A stretch of DNA of 51,621 nt from Xenococcus sp. MO_188.B8 (GTDB lineage Bacteria > Cyanobacteriota > Cyanobacteriia > Cyanobacteriales > Xenococcaceae), in NCBI GenBank assembly GCA_030065615.1, contig JASJDR010000034.1, positions 1 to 51,621 on the forward strand. Direction: 5' to 3'. The notes beneath the pieces are model-generated. The model made no database searches and was not told where the DNA came from. It saw nothing but the letters and a program-made list of their open reading frames with translations. Positions 33,441 through 41,838 of the stretch are shown here, in pieces; position 1 is the first letter of the stretch, and the number at the start of each line of letters is the position of its first letter. The position numbers and the translations under genes are program-made.

Positions 33441-34487
33441 TCATTCATTGTTTAATACTTTAACAAATTGATCATCAAAAATTTTAGTTAAATCTGGTTC
33501 TGATTCAATAAAGCCAACATCTAACATAAATTTACTCATTTTTTTAGCTGCAAAAGGCATATGTTTCATGTTGTTGCCATCCCTAAAAGCTTCCAGATTT
33601 TCTTCCAGGGTAAATATTTTAGTACCCTCTTTTAGTTGCTGTAATTCCTCTACAGTTACATCCGCCCGTTTGGCCATAATTTCATCAGCCTTTTGGGGAT
33701 TTTTAGCCATAAAATCGAGGACATCAAACCAAGTATTCACTAAGGCTTGAACTTGCTCTGGTTGTTCATTAATTAGTTTTTGACTAACTACTAACAGATC
33801 AGGAATTGCCCCAGGAAAGTCCTTGGAAGTAATCAATTCTTTAGAACCTTCCCGTTTTAATGCTGTCAACCAAAAAGGAGGGAAAGCACCAACTGCATCG
33901 GTTTTTCCTGCAGCAAAAGCGGCGGCGGCGGCACCAGTTTCTAGATTAACGATTTTTACATCTCTTCGCGATATTCCTTTTTCTTCTAATGCTAAACTCA
34001 GCAGAAAATCATCAACAACTCCTTCTTCTACTGCTATTTTTTTACCTTTTAAATCTTCAACTTTATTAATCTCTTTAGTAACAATAATTTTGTCATTACC
34101 AGCCGAATTATCATTAACTAAAACGGCGACTTGTCCATTAACTGAACTCCCAGCAAAAGAAATTGTGTCGTTGAGCGTTTGACAATTACCATCGAGTTGT
34201 CCTGCGGCAAAAGCTTCCATCGATTCTAAATAGCCATCAAACCATCTAAGTTCGACATTGGCACCATTTTTAGCAAATAAACCTTCTTGTTCTGCGATCG
34301 CCCAAGGCCACCAACCAGCCCAATTACTATACCCGATAACTATTGCAGGGGCATCAGAACTGACTTTTCTAAGTGAACTATCTATCGTAGACGAATCTGT
34401 TGATTTAGGAGTTTGAGAACAGCTAATAGTTAAAACAAAACTTAGACAACATAAGGTGAGTAATGATAATAATTTCCTGCGTTTCAT
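33441..34487 (-). CDS. ABC substrate-binding lipoprotein, possibly for guanidine or a related amine
   Basis: The 348-aa protein has a lipoprotein signal with lipobox LTISC, placing the lipidated Cys at residue 23. The mature part is an SsuA/TauA/NrtA-like type II binding fold opening IGYSNWAGWWPWAIAEQEGL. The Trp-rich start suggests an aromatic cage, which would suit a cationic or methyl-rich ligand. In Synechocystis a similar importer lies beside the guanidine hydrolase gene, and here gdmH is 1.1 kb upstream on the same strand, so guanidine is a reasonable guess. I see no riboswitch directly before this gene. A run of ten G lies about 50 bp upstream of the start. Confidence 0.85.
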   Translation of the reverse strand: MKRRKLLSLLTLCCLSFVLTISCSQTPKSTDSSTIDSSLRKVSSDAPAIVIGYSNWAGWWPWAIAEQEGLFAKNGANVELRWFDGYLESMEAFAAGQLDGNCQTLNDTISFAGSSVNGQVAVLVNDNSAGNDKIIVTKEINKVEDLKGKKIAVEEGVVDDFLLSLALEEKGISRRDVKIVNLETGAAAAAFAAGKTDAVGAFPPFWLTALKREGSKELITSKDFPGAIPDLLVVSQKLINEQPEQVQALVNTWFDVLDFMAKNPQKADEIMAKRADVTVEELQQLKEGTKIFTLEENLEAFRDGNNMKHMPFAAKKMSKFMLDVGFIESEPDLTKIFDDQFVKVLNNE

Positions 34488-34629
34488 AGAATTTATTTAG
34501 AATTGAAACTATACATGATTACTGTAAGATTGGTTTCGGGGGGGGGGATGATAACGGTTAGATGAATTGCCCCTGATACTGCTGACAAAAGTTACAAAAA
34601 AAGGTCAATGCTAATAAAAATTAGCGATT

Positions 34630-34760
34630 ATGCGCTCACCCAAGCCAGAAAAGCCCCGGATAATAACAGATAGTCTGATGCCTGAGGCAGTTCTGAAGGT
34701 GTACCCAATCTCGAAGGTTGTAAGCTAGGTCAAGCACCATCCCAGATCCCAATATTTCTT
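34630..34760 (+). other. Structured segment, possibly a group II intron 5' remnant
   Basis: The segment starts near TGCGCTCACCCAAGCC and contains CCGGATAATAACAG, GATGCCTGAGGCAG and CGAAGGTTGTAAGCTAGG. These words look like the 5' domain I of cyanobacterial group II introns as I remember them (GTGCG start), with the first base changed. No reverse transcriptase or domain V is seen nearby, so it would be a dead fragment. The match is from memory only. Confidence 0.3.
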
Positions 34761-35206
34761 GAATAAGAAATCTTAGACTTAAAAAGAATAAGAAATTTTA
34801 GACTTAAAAAGTGAGCCCTAAGATCCTAAAAATTTGTGAGTCAAAATTGTTTTTAAATTCTTAACCGAGAAGTATTGAGACAGGGCAAGCCTTTCTTAGA
34901 AAGCGATCACTATTTGGAATATAGTTAGATCGAAGTAATTTTACTGACAAATATAAATGTCTATAGTTTGAGAATTCCCAATAATCCAGTAAAAGTAACA
35001 TTAAGTTAGGTGTGCAAAATTAATTACACATTTTCAAAATTAATAATCCTATTGCTATAGGGGTTACAGAGAATAAAGTCGGAAAATAATTATGTTTAGG
35101 TACTTAAAATTGAAATTTTAAATGATAACAACCTTGAGCACCAATCAATTAAGAATTTATAAAAAATATTTTAAAAAATTACTAGAACAACGTAAATTTA
35201 TGGATT

Positions 35207-35313
35207 ATACTAAATCCGCATCTTAAAACCCCTTTTTCTTTGTTACTGATAAAATCTTTCTGTCCTCTGTCTTGTCTAATTTTTAAGTGGGGTATCTAAA
35301 TCGGATTTGGTAT
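35207..35313. repeat. MITE with 12-bp terminal inverted repeats
   Basis: This 107-bp element has ends ATACTAAATCCG and CGGATTTGGTAT, inverted with one mismatch. It encodes nothing. Its right half is shared with the truncated copy at 89-123. It lies in the spacer between gdmH and the ABC importer. Confidence 0.7.
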
Positions 35314-35624
35314 CACTTTCTGCTCACGCCACGGTGCTTGTGAAAGAAATCGGGAGAGTTTAGTTTTGTTAGCGCTCTCTACAAGAAACTTTATCGGAAA
35401 TAACCAAAAATTCGGCTAAATTCTTTGCTGCACAAGGCTTTTGACTATTTTCAATCTCAAAATCTCAAAAGCCTTAGCTGGTAAAGCTTTCACCTCACTT
35501 TCTCTATTAATTCCGATAAAGTCTAATGAATCGACTGATATTGGCTAAACTTTTGAAGGAAAGAATTGGGTTTTCTCCACTCTACTTTTATTGGGAATTT
35601 TTTTCTGAGAAACCACACTCCCTC

Positions 35625-36803
35625 TTATTGCCAGGGTTCATCAACTTTTTGAGCTTCGGCTTGAATATAATCGGGCGTTGCTTTCCGAGGTAATTGTCCT
35701 GAAATCACCAGATGAGCCATCGTATCGCAGATGACGCGAGTCGCCATTAAAGCAGTGATATCGCTCATGTCATAGGGTGGAGAAACTTCTACTACTTCTA
35801 ATCCACAAACGGTAGTATTTTGGACAATTTTCTTCAGTAAATAAAGAGCCTCACGAGGCAATAAACCACCTGGTTCAGGCCATCCAGTACCGGGAACAAA
35901 CCCCGCATCGATGCAATCAATATCGAAACTGATATAAACACAATCTGTACCATCGGTAGCTTTTTCTATAGCAAAATCGGCTGCGGCATCTAAGCCCATC
36001 TCGGTTATATCGGTAACAGTGAGAATATTAGTCGCTCTTTCCCGACAAACTTTTACCCCTTGACGCGGCACTTGCCAACCCCCGATACCTAATTGAACCA
36101 GATTTTTCGCCGGAGCATTTTTCATATTAGTAGCATGAAACCAAGGACAGGTATGCATTCTTTCATCTAAATCTGTCTCTTGGGTATCGACATGGCGATC
36201 AAAGTGAATAATCCCAACTTTTTTGTCTCCTAAATGGCGACAAACTCCTCTTACTGTGGGAAAGCCAATAGAATGATCTCCCCCTAAAATAATGGGAAAA
36301 GCTCCCGAACTAAAGACATGGGCTACTCCCCGAGAAATTTGATCGAAGGATTTCTCGTTATTGGCAGGAATCGTAAAGACATCTCCCACATCACAGAGGG
36401 TGATTTGTTCCCGTAAATCAACTCCTAATTCAAAATTATAGGGAGTATAAAGAGCTGAAATTCGTCGAATACCTTGAGGACCAAAACGAGTACCAGGGCG
36501 ATAGGTAGTTCCAGAGTCATGGGGAACTCCCATAATGGCTACATCATACTCACCGACTTGTCTCACATCTTCGAGGTAGGGAGCTTTGAGGAAAGTGTTG
36601 ATTCCTGCATAATGGGGTAGTTCGCCCCTCGAAAATGTGGGAATACTGCGATCTTTGATACTTTCTGCCGCTTCCAAACCAAATTCTAAGCCGCGATCAA
36701 CTTCTTGTTGCCATCCCGTTAAGGGTAGCCGATTTTCTTTTTTTAACGCCCGTTGGGCTTCACTAGAATTTTCACTTGGGGGTTGAAAGGGTAACTCGCT
36801 CAT
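35625..36803 (-). CDS. gdmH: Guanidine hydrolase GdmH (nickel-dependent ureohydrolase)
   Basis: The 392-aa protein belongs to the arginase/agmatinase superfamily. Metal ligands are His177 (GGDHS), Asp202, His204 and Asp206 (HFDRHVDT), and Asp294 and Asp296 (SFDIDCID). It is longer than agmatinases, with an N-terminal extension of about 85 residues, and has DRHVDT where agmatinases usually have DAHTDT. Both features, and the C-terminal DEPWQ, agree with Synechocystis Sll1077, shown to be a Ni-dependent guanidine hydrolase producing urea and ammonia. The guanidine-I riboswitch directly upstream is strong independent support. Automatic annotation would probably call it agmatinase (SpeB). Confidence 0.9.
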   Translation of the reverse strand: MSELPFQPPSENSSEAQRALKKENRLPLTGWQQEVDRGLEFGLEAAESIKDRSIPTFSRGELPHYAGINTFLKAPYLEDVRQVGEYDVAIMGVPHDSGTTYRPGTRFGPQGIRRISALYTPYNFELGVDLREQITLCDVGDVFTIPANNEKSFDQISRGVAHVFSSGAFPIILGGDHSIGFPTVRGVCRHLGDKKVGIIHFDRHVDTQETDLDERMHTCPWFHATNMKNAPAKNLVQLGIGGWQVPRQGVKVCRERATNILTVTDITEMGLDAAADFAIEKATDGTDCVYISFDIDCIDAGFVPGTGWPEPGGLLPREALYLLKKIVQNTTVCGLEVVEVSPPYDMSDITALMATRVICDTMAHLVISGQLPRKATPDYIQAEAQKVDEPWQ

Positions 36804-36838
36804 GTAGTTTTTCCTATATATTGTGTTCTAAATGCAAC

Positions 36839-36889
36839 AAGCCCAGGATTCTGACGCTCTGATTATCAAGGCCAAAACTTCCCGGGCTT
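36839..36889 (-). promoter_or_regulatory. Expression platform of the guanidine riboswitch
   Basis: In the gdmH leader, AAGCCCGGGA (the 3' conserved part of the aptamer, 36880-36889) can pair over ten bases with TCCTGGGCTT (36839-36848), with one G-U pair. The two pairings exclude each other, as expected for a genetic switch. The stem is not followed by a strong U-run, so whether control is by termination or by translation is unclear. The gdmH start lies 35 nt downstream. Confidence 0.65.
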
Positions 36890-37016
36890 TTATACCGCCG
36901 TGTAGCTACTGTTTCTAGAAATAGTTATCTGCTTAAAATTCTAAAATTTTTTTTAGTAGCCCGCTTCTCTTAGATTAGCCATTTAAAAACTTAATTTTAA
37001 ATTGAAACCCTAGAAG
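36878..37016 (-). promoter_or_regulatory. Guanidine-I (ykkC) riboswitch aptamer
   Basis: On the minus strand the leader contains CTTCTAGGGTTTC, then TAATCTAAGAGAAGC, then TACACGGCGGTATAAAAGCC followed by CGGGAAG. The ykkC consensus is CUAGGGUUCCG ... CUGGUCCGAGAG ... ACACGG...AUAAAAGCCCGGGA, so order and spacing match. P1 is formed by CTTCTAGGG with CCCGGGAAG. The middle block is diverged (AATCTAAGAG for GGUCCGAGAG) while the 3' block is nearly perfect. It should raise gdmH expression when guanidine is present. Confidence 0.85.
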
Positions 37017-37720
37017 CTATTATTGAAATTGTAGTTGCTAAAAAATTAACAGTTGCTTTCTTGTAAAAATGTGTCCGACTTTACTAAAAATGTTAACAAT
37101 TGTTATCAAACTTTATCTTTGAATTTTATACTGTGGTAGCCTTATTTTTTGTTAATTTGCAACCAGTCTAATTGATGTTGGGGTTGACTCGATCGCAGCT
37201 TTAGTAGTCGGTCGTCTAATTATCTGGTTGAGCTCAAAAGGAAAATAAACAACAGCTAGCATCAAGCAAAATCTTAACTAGCTGGTGCTTCAGATCTTCT
37301 TCTAGTTAAGATAGCGTTTTTTCCTGTTTTTGCTCTGAATTGACCAAAGAGTTTTATTGAGTAATGCAATCGCGTTTTGAGTTTGGTGATCGCGCTTGGA
37401 GAGGATGAAGAGCGATCATGGTTAATATAGGATTTAAAAGGCTACCAACTTAAGGCGGGACAAAAAGGGAGTTAGTTCGCAAAGAGCTATCGCGAACAAA
37501 TAAAACTTTATAGGATTAGATATGCTGTATTAATTTTTTTAGTAATTTATTTAATAAAGGTTTCTAGTTTGATTAAGGCAAGATCGTCCGAAGATATTTA
37601 GTAACGTTTCTATAAATCCACTAGATTCGACAAGATGGTCACCTCAATATGGTTTTGCTCCCATCTTTTTTCTCATGAATTTATTTTTTGGACAAGTCTA
37701 ATAGACTTGTTGTGAATTAA

Positions 37721-37816
37721 ATATAGCAATCCTATGTGAGTAATGAAAATGGATAGCATTCTGGGCATCTTGCTCACACCTTAAATTGTTCACCAATGAT
37801 TTAGGATTGCTATATA
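37721..37816. repeat. MITE-like element with ATATAGCAATCCTA inverted ends
   Basis: A 96-bp element begins ATATAGCAATCCTA and ends TAGGATTGCTATAT, a perfect 14-bp inverted repeat. A second, internal pair TGTGAG..CTCACA makes it foldable. It encodes no protein. It lies between dcd and gdmH. Confidence 0.75.
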
Positions 37817-37959
37817 TTTGATTCTTAAACCCTTATTATATAAGGAGTAAATTTTGAGAAAAAGCTATTTTGCAACCAAGTCTGCTATGGATATAAGTTC
37901 ACTCTACACTAAAGTAACTTAATTTTTTGATTTGCATTTTCGACCTAAATTATTTATTT

Positions 37960-38556
37960 TTAAACTCTAGGTAATGTTACTTTTTGAGGCTGATTTTGAT
38001 ACTTCCCTCGGCGGGAAGCATATGTTGTTTCACAAAATTCTCCTTCAAAAAACAAAAGTTGGGCAATCCCTTCGTTGGCATAAACTCGACAATCAGCACT
38101 AGAGCTATTACTAAATTCTAGAGTAAGATGCCCTTCCCAAGCGGCTTCGGCTGGAGTCGTATTTACTATTAAACCACATCTAGCATATGTGCTTTTTCCT
38201 ACGCAAATTACAGTTATATTTGATGGTATTTTTAACTTTTCTAAGGCAACACCTAAGCCATATGAATGAGCTGGAATAATAAAAAATTCTCCATCTTCAT
38301 CTTTATGTAAAGGCACAGGTTCAAGATTTTGAGGGTTAAATTTTTTAGGATTTATTATAGTGCCAGGAATATGCCGAAAAATCAAAAATTCTTGATTACT
38401 TAATCGTATATCTAGTCCAAAGGATGATGTTCCATAACTTAAAACTTTTCTAAAATAACCATTGTCTAGTTTTATTTGTCGAACTAATGATGGTTCAAAA
38501 GGCTCGATCATTCCTTTGCTAGCCTGCTCAATAATCCATTTATCATTCTTCAACAT
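37960..38556 (-). CDS. dcd: dCTP deaminase
   Basis: The 198-aa enzyme deaminates dCTP to dUTP, feeding dTMP synthesis. The family motifs are GTSSFGLDIRLS near residue 42, GKSTYARCGL (120-129) with the catalytic Ser and Arg, and TPAEAAWEGHLTLEF with Glu141 at the catalytic position. QLLFFEGE near the C-terminus is also conserved. The length is normal for the monofunctional trimeric enzyme. The next gene upstream is 424 bp away, so it probably has its own promoter. Confidence 0.93.
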   Translation of the reverse strand: MLKNDKWIIEQASKGMIEPFEPSLVRQIKLDNGYFRKVLSYGTSSFGLDIRLSNQEFLIFRHIPGTIINPKKFNPQNLEPVPLHKDEDGEFFIIPAHSYGLGVALEKLKIPSNITVICVGKSTYARCGLIVNTTPAEAAWEGHLTLEFSNSSSADCRVYANEGIAQLLFFEGEFCETTYASRRGKYQNQPQKVTLPRV

Positions 38557-38980
38557 AATCGCGATATTTAGTGGTTTTTAATTTAATTGAATTTGAAAGT
38601 AAAATAATTAGAATTATACTAGCAAACAAATCTTACCCTCGTCCGCTTTGCTTTTAAGATAAGTTTTTGATCTGAGATAGTATCTTTTCGGCCTTATCAA
38701 CATTACGATTATTAAAGGGGTCTAAGTTACAAATTTTGGGTCAGTATAATGGCATCAGCATTGAATAGACGAAGGATGAGTCATGATATGCGGGGCGTAC
38801 AAGCTTTCGAGGAAACCTCGAAAGACAGCCCCTCACCAAGAGACAGGATTAACTAGTGATACGAATTCATCAATCACTCTTTAGCCCCCATCCCGGAGCT
38901 ACGCAAGCGTCAATGGTATATTCTTTACCAGAAATCACCTTAGACCTTGTTAGCTGGTAATTTCTTTCTTAGAAATCACC
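38557..38980. other. Intergenic region with a mosaic repeat copy
   Basis: The 424-bp gap contains a GC-rich mosaic block at about 38790-38912, including the hairpin CTTTCGAGG..CCTCGAAAG near 38811-38826 and a 68-bp dispersed repeat. Beyond it, AGAAATCACCTTAG occurs twice at about 38930-38980, next to the glycosyltransferase stop codon. I see no coding frame. Confidence 0.6.
38843..38910. repeat. 68-bp dispersed repeat, copy 1
   Basis: This segment runs from ACAGGATTAACTAGTGATAC to CGGAGCTACGCAAGCGT and matches 47179-47246 with only two mismatches across 68 bases. Both copies lie in GC-rich mosaic blocks, 8.3 kb apart. Confidence 0.9.
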
Positions 38981-39985
38981 TTAGCGACTAACAATTTTCA
39001 ATTTCTTCTTGATTTTTTGAATATATCTTTGTAACCATAATTGGCACATGCGCCAAGAAGTCAAGCCTGCAATAAGAGATTGATGCTGGGTTTTAAAATC
39101 AAAGAATTGATTTATTTCTTGCAAGATAACTTCTAATCTCGGCAATAAATTCTCCTCTTGGTATTGCTCAAAAAAGGAATCAGGTAATGGTTGCAACTGA
39201 TCTGATTTTACTATTTGTAAAATTCTCTGTATATCATATTCTAGAGAATAACAGCCAATCTTATAGCAATTAAAACCAGGGTCTAGATAGTCAGCTAAAC
39301 CATGATTGACACTAGAAAATATTTGACAACCACAAGCCAAGGCTTCTAAGGGAGGCAGCCCAAAACCTTCGGTAACTCCGCTAACAGCCCAAAATTCTGC
39401 CGAGTCATAGAGATATATTTTGCTACGATTAAATAATCCAGCTAAATCCTCTACATAACCATCAATAATCTTGACCTGACAACGGGATTGCAAAGCAGGA
39501 ATAAGTTCTTTAATTACATATTGGGATAACTTACGATTTTGTACCAAGACATCAATGTCTCTAGATATCTGTTGATTATAAAATTCATCACCAATTTGGT
39601 TAGGCAAATAATAAATTAAACTATTAGGAGATTGTTGTCCCCAATAACCCATTGAGTTACGGCTAACTGTAATAATCGGAATCTTGCTAGGCAAACTAAA
39701 ACCGTAACCTGAACTATGGGCATGGTAAATAATATTATGATTTTGTAATTTACTAATCAGTTTGGGAACATCAAAACCCCAACTAACTACAAAAATACAA
39801 TCTTGAAAATTATCTTTTTGTAAAAGATCTGCCAGGAAAATAATGTCACTTTCTTTTTGGTTATAAGTAACAATTTCTGCCTTGCAAATTTGACTTGCTA
39901 ATTTAATAGTTTTCAACTCAGCCCAAAGTCCTCCACCACCAAATTTACCTTTTGTTCCAGGAAGCAAAAAGTATAATTTTCTCAT
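38981..39985 (-). CDS. Glycosyltransferase, GT4-like
   Basis: The 334-aa protein has a GT-B layout. The N-terminal half begins KLYFLLPGTKGKFGGGGLWAEL with a glycine-rich loop, and the C-terminal half contains EGFGLPPLEALACGC, the nucleotide-sugar binding motif of GT4 enzymes. No membrane segment is present. The acceptor and sugar cannot be read from the sequence; a role in surface polysaccharide is likely for the family. It sits alone, downstream of the nrtS-like gene on the same strand. Confidence 0.8.
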   Translation of the reverse strand: MRKLYFLLPGTKGKFGGGGLWAELKTIKLASQICKAEIVTYNQKESDIIFLADLLQKDNFQDCIFVVSWGFDVPKLISKLQNHNIIYHAHSSGYGFSLPSKIPIITVSRNSMGYWGQQSPNSLIYYLPNQIGDEFYNQQISRDIDVLVQNRKLSQYVIKELIPALQSRCQVKIIDGYVEDLAGLFNRSKIYLYDSAEFWAVSGVTEGFGLPPLEALACGCQIFSSVNHGLADYLDPGFNCYKIGCYSLEYDIQRILQIVKSDQLQPLPDSFFEQYQEENLLPRLEVILQEINQFFDFKTQHQSLIAGLTSWRMCQLWLQRYIQKIKKKLKIVSR

Positions 39986-40052
39986 AGTTATTTAGTCAAA
40001 TTTTTACTAATTTTTAATTTTATATGTTTAATTTTTAATTTCTAAAGCATTT

Positions 40053-40286
40053 TTAGAACGACTCAAAAACTGACCATGAATGTTTACCATATAGAGTTAA
40101 TAATCCCGACAACCAACGATCGCGAGTCATTTTTCTTTTAATTAAAGCATGGCCATGATTAATCGTAAACAAAATTGAACCCACAACTATAGCCACTCTA
40201 ATTGCTGTCGATGCCAGTTTAGGGTTTATTAAGGCAAAACTATATTCTTTTAAGATTTTCATTATATTATCTGCTACTTTTAACAA
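40053..40286 (-). CDS. nrtS: NrtS-like nitrate/nitrite transporter, C-terminal frameshift
   Basis: The small protein (77 aa as read) has the NrtS-type core INPKLASTAIRVAIVVGSIL followed by FTINHGHALI, with one clear membrane helix and a second beginning at WLSGLLT. After LLTL the sequence YGKHSWSVFESF is unlike a membrane helix. One base away, another frame reads MVNIHGQFLSRSKNALEIKN and stops at 40028-40030, which fits the end of the NrtS family much better. So the gene probably spans 40028-40286 with a single-base frameshift near 40075, either a true mutation or an assembly error. NrtS proteins work as small oligomeric nitrate/nitrite transporters. It lies 35 bp after the histidine kinase gene. 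Confidence 0.65.
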   Translation of the reverse strand: MLKVADNIMKILKEYSFALINPKLASTAIRVAIVVGSILFTINHGHALIKRKMTRDRWLSGLLTLYGKHSWSVFESF

Positions 40287-40321
40287 ATTTTAATATTTTT
40301 TTGACCGCTGACTTCTAATGA

Positions 40322-41632
40322 CTAAATGCTAAATGATTTAAGCCAAACAATAAAAGTTGTGCCAGGAAATTGAGGATTTTTCGAGATATTATTGGGGCTA
40401 ATTAGTTCAATATCACCTTGCATTTGTATCACTAGTCTTTTGGCGATCGCAAGTCCTAAGCCTGTACCAGGAATCTCCCCTGCTGCTTGCACCCCTCGAT
40501 AATGTCGTTCAAAAATATGTTCTTGATCTTGTTGGGGAATGCCATAACCTGTATCACTAATGATGATTCCTAATAAATTACTTTTAGTTTCAATGGATAT
40601 TTTGACTTGACCTGATGCTGGGGTATATTTAACTGCATTATCCATTAAATTATTTAATATTTCTATTAAAGCTTTAGCTTCGCCATAAACTTGGGGTAAA
40701 TCTTGAGGAATATCAGCAATAAGTTTAATCTGTTTGGTTTGAGCTATCGCTTCCAAAGAAATTAGCAAAGGATTTAAAATGTCTAGCAAATTTACCATAT
40801 CTAAGGAATCTGTTTTTCCAGGAAGTAAAAAGTTGCTATTGTGATCTTCCTTATTTTCTGTTAAAGGTATCGAAGTGGTACTTAAAGTTAAAGGGAGATT
40901 TTCGTCCGTTACTTGTTCTAACTCTGTTTCGAATTGTTGTAATAAATCTGCTAAGCGATCGCTTTCTCGGAGGATGCTTTCGGCAATAGAACGCTCCCGA
41001 GACTTAGGCAGAAAACGTTTTAACAATAACTTACTAAACGTTCGCAAAGCCGTCAAAGGATTGCGTAATTGATGCAACAAATCATCTGTACGATCTTGTT
41101 CCCAATTATATAAATTTTGTTGTCTAGTTAATTCTTCTCGATACCATTGAGATTGTCGTTCTAAAAAACGAGCGATCGCTAAAGATTTGGCAATATCTTC
41201 CACTTGTCTTAACTCTATTTGATTCCAATTACGATCTTCTCTTCCTGTCACTAATAACCCTAAAGCAACATCTTCATAAATTAAGGGGATAATTAGTTTT
41301 TTGGTGGCTAAATTTTCCACTTTCCACTGTTTAGTATCAGCAGGTTCTTCTATTACTAAATCTGACAATAAGATAGAAGAATTTAAATTGCTCTCTGTGC
41401 CTTGTTGCCAGATTGCGGGGAAAGAGTTTCCGAGAAGCTTTTGGGGTAAATTAAGATTAGTTTGGGGATAGATCAAGAAAGGGAGTAAATTTGTTTCTGG
41501 GCTATCTACTCTTTCTTCGGTTAAATAGATAACGGTCCAAACCGATCCCAAGGTTTGTGTTAATAGCCGTATTTGGGATTGACACAAAGTCGTAAATTCT
41601 GCACTTGCAACAGCATAGGAGTAAGACATCAA
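40322..41632 (-). CDS. GAF-domain histidine kinase, Hik2/CSK-like
   Basis: The 436-aa kinase has an N-terminal GAF domain (about 10-150), a phospho-acceptor helix with His187 in LLHQLRNPLTALRTF, and a HATPase with N-box NLMDNAVKYTP, DTGYGIP and GTGLGLAIAKRL. No membrane segment is present. The length, the position of the His, the LRNPLTALRTF motif and a Cys near the N-terminus (Cys17, TTLCQSQ) agree with cyanobacterial Hik2 and the plastid sensor kinase CSK, which sense redox state through an iron-sulfur cluster. That identification is from memory. The nrtS-like gene follows on the same strand. Confidence 0.88.
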   Translation of the reverse strand: MMSYSYAVASAEFTTLCQSQIRLLTQTLGSVWTVIYLTEERVDSPETNLLPFLIYPQTNLNLPQKLLGNSFPAIWQQGTESNLNSSILLSDLVIEEPADTKQWKVENLATKKLIIPLIYEDVALGLLVTGREDRNWNQIELRQVEDIAKSLAIARFLERQSQWYREELTRQQNLYNWEQDRTDDLLHQLRNPLTALRTFSKLLLKRFLPKSRERSIAESILRESDRLADLLQQFETELEQVTDENLPLTLSTTSIPLTENKEDHNSNFLLPGKTDSLDMVNLLDILNPLLISLEAIAQTKQIKLIADIPQDLPQVYGEAKALIEILNNLMDNAVKYTPASGQVKISIETKSNLLGIIISDTGYGIPQQDQEHIFERHYRGVQAAGEIPGTGLGLAIAKRLVIQMQGDIELISPNNISKNPQFPGTTFIVWLKSFSI

Positions 41633-41838
41633 TAAAACAACGTAATTAACTTTTTTCTTATTACCCTAGAGGAGGGGACTGTAATCAGTCAGCAATAACT
41701 ATCAGAATTCAAATACTTTTTCAATTGGATAATTACTAACCCTAAGTGCTTGATTTTATTTGATAATTACGCTACAATCTAGCCATGTTTTGTAACTAAG
41801 AATACAGCAATTAATAAATAGAATAGGAGGTCACTGGG

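Larger units (their letters stand above)
34488..35624. other. 1.1-kb intergenic region: G10 tract, possible intron remnant, MITE
   Basis: This gap separates the ABC importer from gdmH. It holds a G10 homopolymer at 34538-34547, a more GC-rich and structured segment at about 34630-34760, a near-duplication of AATAAGAAAT and AGACTTAAAAAG at about 34760-34812, and a complete MITE at 35207-35313. I find no protein-coding frame. In Synechocystis nickel-chaperone genes of the HypA/HypB type accompany the hydrolase; they are not present here. Confidence 0.6.
36804..37959. other. Long intergenic region: riboswitch leader and a MITE
   Basis: This 1156-bp region holds the gdmH leader with its guanidine-I riboswitch (36839-37016) and a small MITE at 37721-37816. 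A perfect small palindrome, ACAAGTCTA-ATAGACTTGT, lies at 37692-37710. The remainder (about 37020-37690) is AT-rich with no protein-like frame and no RNA family that I recognise. The gdmH promoter should lie just beyond 37020. Confidence 0.65.

Noticed and set aside
35625-36803. Agmatinase (SpeB) as the function of the ureohydrolase
   Set aside because: The long N-terminus, the DRHVDT motif and the guanidine-I riboswitch point to guanidine hydrolase instead.
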